From Cellulomonas timonensis (GTDB taxonomy: Bacteria; Actinomycetota; Actinomycetes; Actinomycetales; Cellulomonadaceae): a stretch of DNA of 64,000 nucleotides. Made by a program: the position numbers and the translations under genes. The DNA lies in assembly GCF_900046455.1 (NCBI RefSeq), contig NZ_FCOT01000013.1, positions 558,001 through 622,000 of the forward strand. The letters are read 5' to 3'. Under the pieces are notes generated by a model, which was given only the letters and a program-made list of their open reading frames with translations, ran no database searches and had not been told where the DNA came from. The stretch's first letter is position 1. Each line of letters starts with the position of its first letter. Shown in pieces: positions 62,022-64,000 of this stretch.

Positions 62022-64000
62022 TCAGCTCAAGTAGGTCGACAGGTAGTTTGTGAGGTCCTTTTCCACGAGGACACGCCAGTGCTCGACGATATCCTTGTCA
62101 TAGTAGTCAGACAAGGTCTTTTTGAGGCGGCTCAACTCAACCTGCGACGGGACGTCCTTCCGCTCGAATAGTTCGATTGGCGAAGCGCCAGCGATCTCTC
62201 GGCCTCGGTTGAGGTGGCGTATCATGGGGTTCAGAACGCCTTCGATGATGTAGTTGTGCAGAGAAGCGGTCAGTTCGATAGTATTCGTCGATCCGAGCAG
62301 CGTCACTTCTGACTTGCCGTTCGTCAGGAACCTTGGGATGGACGCGAAATCCATATTCAGTTTGAGATACTCGCTCACTGAGCGGGTGGCCCATCCTGCG
62401 CCCCCCTCAAACAAGCAGAACTCGCTCTTAAGGAAGTTCTTGCTGGTCATGTAGAAGATTAGCGTGTTCGAGCTTGTAATGCTCTCTTTAATTACGCTAC
62501 TCAACGATCGTTCGTCGAGCGATTGCTCGATGGCCCCGATGCGTGACGTAAAGAAGATCTCGTCCAAAGTCGCGCCGCGAGCACGTAACACTTCATCGAT
62601 GAATTGCGCAAAGGCCTTGTCGGCGCTCGCGTGCGATATGAACACCCGAAAATCTTGTTTGACAGGCAGGTCTCCCTGGATTTTGTTCGTTATCACCACT
62701 TGGAGTTCATCCCTGGTCGCCTCGGGTATCTCCGGATGGTGCGCAAGGTCCTGTTGGAGTTGGTCCGAAAAGTGGCGCTTCGCTACTGACCCTTGGCGTG
62801 CCTTTTCCTCGGAGACCTCAGCCGATATCTTCGCTGCCAGGGCGGTTCTTCGTTGGATCAATGCCCGCACAATTGGCCGAACGAGGGCCTTTAGGAGTGT
62901 GATTCGACCGTCGGTTTCGTCGAAGTCCTGTCGGTTTGAGGTCGCTATGTCCGGCAATGAATCGTCGTCCAGCAAGTCGAAGGAAATCTCGCCCTCGATG
63001 TAGTTTGCGTATGTTCCAGTGATGCCCAACTGGGTGAGTAGTCGGTCGCTCGCGAGTTTACCCCGAACGTACACGCGAATCTGGGCGGGATTGTAGTACT
63101 TGTTCTTTGTGAAGCGCGGGTCGTTCCGCTTGGCGTCCTCGTTCTCAATGGTGGCGTGTACTCCGATCCATCCAGTGAGGGTGTATTTAACCTCGTCGTA
63201 CGTCTGGTTTGACCGATCAACGAGTTGCGCAATCTCGCTCCACGCCTCATCATCGGGCGGGTCTGAAGGAAAACCGCTTAGCGATTGCCCGCACTCGTAT
63301 AGCCCGCCGGGTAGCCCGCGTGCTGGTACCTGTACCGAGGCGGAGGTGCTTGAAAGTTCCGGTGGCCTGACCGTGGTGTCTGGGAAATGTCGCGCTATCT
63401 CTACAAGGTTGCCGTAAGCTACGCTCTTCTCAACAGCCTGATAGCCAGGCTTCGAATTGGCTGTGCGTACCCATAGAAGTATCTGCGGCAACGTATTCGA
63501 GGGTAGTAGAAACTGGTTTGCCAGACGTGAGCCTAGAGAACTCATAGACTGTGGGCCGTATCCCGTAAGGTCAACATCCAACATTAGTAGGCGGGTGCCA
63601 GACTTTAGGGAGAGCCAGAGGTCATCATTTTCGGTCGCTGGTGTCGTGGCGCTTGCCGTGAGTTTGGGGCTCTCGCTGTCACTGACCACCCCCTCGCGAG
63701 CGTCGAGTTCCCAAGAGCTTGAGCCGCCCTCCAGGTGTCGCGTCTGTAGATAGAACCGGCGAGACAAGAACAAGGCTGCGAGCTTTCCGATGCCTTTGCG
63801 CCCTTTAACTGTGCTAGCGCTCGTGTTCCCGCCCATCCTTGCGTGTTCGCGTTTGTTGAAGCCAACCTTCACGTAGTTTGAGATGTCCGCACGGCTCATC
63901 CCTGACCCGTCGTCGATCACCTCGACGATTGCTTTGGATTTGTCCCTAACGTCGATATAGACGTATACGTTCCGCGCTCCGGCGTCGAGTCCATTTGCAA
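62022..64000 (-). CDS. GHKL ATPase with C-terminal TIR domain (5' end outside window)
   Basis: The frame enters from the right edge with NGLDAGARNVYVYIDVRDKS, followed by EVIDDGSGMSRADISNYV (GHKL D-x-G-x-G) and VKGRKGIGKLAALFLSR, a MORC/Hsp90-like ATP site. A middle domain of some 350 residues follows (HFPDTTVRPPELSSTSASVQ, WIGVHATIENEDAKR, ISFDLLDDDSLPDIATSNRQ). The C-terminal TIR domain (about 62325-62655) has DFRVFISHASADKAFAQFID and NFLKSEFCLFEGGAGWA, whose Glu occupies the catalytic position of TIR NAD hydrolases. The visible part has 659 codons. GC is far lower than elsewhere (28 of 60 bases at 62461-62520), so it was probably acquired horizontally. A role in phage defence is inferred. 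Confidence 0.82.
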   Translation of the reverse strand, partial: ANGLDAGARNVYVYIDVRDKSKAIVEVIDDGSGMSRADISNYVKVGFNKREHARMGGNTSASTVKGRKGIGKLAALFLSRRFYLQTRHLEGGSSSWELDAREGVVSDSESPKLTASATTPATENDDLWLSLKSGTRLLMLDVDLTGYGPQSMSSLGSRLANQFLLPSNTLPQILLWVRTANSKPGYQAVEKSVAYGNLVEIARHFPDTTVRPPELSSTSASVQVPARGLPGGLYECGQSLSGFPSDPPDDEAWSEIAQLVDRSNQTYDEVKYTLTGWIGVHATIENEDAKRNDPRFTKNKYYNPAQIRVYVRGKLASDRLLTQLGITGTYANYIEGEISFDLLDDDSLPDIATSNRQDFDETDGRITLLKALVRPIVRALIQRRTALAAKISAEVSEEKARQGSVAKRHFSDQLQQDLAHHPEIPEATRDELQVVITNKIQGDLPVKQDFRVFISHASADKAFAQFIDEVLRARGATLDEIFFTSRIGAIEQSLDERSLSSVIKESITSSNTLIFYMTSKNFLKSEFCLFEGGAGWATRSVSEYLKLNMDFASIPRFLTNGKSEVTLLGSTNTIELTASLHNYIIEGVLNPMIRHLNRGREIAGASPIELFERKDVPSQVELSRLKKTLSDYYDKDIVEHWRVLVEKDLTNYLSTYLS

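Overview
High-GC actinobacterial chromosome. The tkt-tal-zwf-opcA operon, the ctaB/tkt divergence, the xerD-parA-scpA-scpB-rluB-tyrA-cmk-plsC-der block, GTG starts, ATGA/GTGA stop-start overlaps and leaderless-looking promoters all fit the Actinomycetia. I infer a member of the Micrococcales (Cellulomonas/Promicromonospora-like), but placement rests on gene order and codon style only. The left 18.8 kb is conserved housekeeping DNA. From the tRNA-Pro gene onwards the content is accessory: transporters, regulators and catabolic clusters.

Layout. 1-5.6 kb (minus): opcA (cut by the window edge), zwf, tal, tkt, the pentose phosphate operon. 5.9-7.0 kb: ctaB (heme O synthase). 7.0-16.7 kb: chromosome segregation and core genes (xerD, parA, scpAB, rluB, tyrA, cmk, acyltransferase, der, membrane protein). 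16.7-18.8 kb: a GntR regulator, apparently frameshifted near its start, with an MFS exporter. 18.8 kb: tRNA-Pro(GGG) and a strong terminator.

19.1-36.1 kb: a sugar- or glycoside-related locus. A LacI regulator, four matching operators (consensus TGACACCGNTGTCA) and a complete family-5 ABC importer are followed by an FAD oxidoreductase, two genes of unknown function (called A1 and B1 here), a mannitol-dehydrogenase-family enzyme and a PfkB kinase. An AraC regulator, a zinc alcohol dehydrogenase carrying a frameshift, and a second copy of the unknown pair (A2-B2), divergent from its own LacI regulator, complete the locus. The duplicated A-B pair is one of the best candidates for an undescribed system.

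36-44.8 kb: relic of a CNNM/hemolysin-type gene, a DHA2-type exporter, a small membrane protein, a nucleoside/guanine-type deaminase, then a MacB-like efflux operon (lipoprotein, adaptor, ATPase, permease) divergent from a two-component system across a 30-bp perfect palindrome.

45-59 kb: a catabolic cluster with a 6-oxocamphor-hydrolase-like crotonase, a LysR regulator, butyrate-kinase-like and phosphate-butyryltransferase-like enzymes, a beta-keto acid cleavage enzyme (BKACE), two thiolases, a two-subunit CoA transferase, an OFA-type transporter, an Hsp90 (HtpG) paralogue and a divergent old-yellow-enzyme/2,4-dienoyl-CoA-reductase-like flavoprotein. I infer that a cyclic diketone or a related keto acid is opened, cleaved to acetoacetate-type products, converted to acetyl-CoA, and that ATP is gained through acyl phosphate. 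59.3-61.9 kb: an XRE regulator, an Atu4866-domain protein and an amidohydrolase.

62-64 kb: DNA of visibly lower GC carrying the 3' part of a GHKL (MORC/Hsp90-like) ATPase fused to a C-terminal TIR domain, a probable anti-phage or conflict protein that runs off the right edge.
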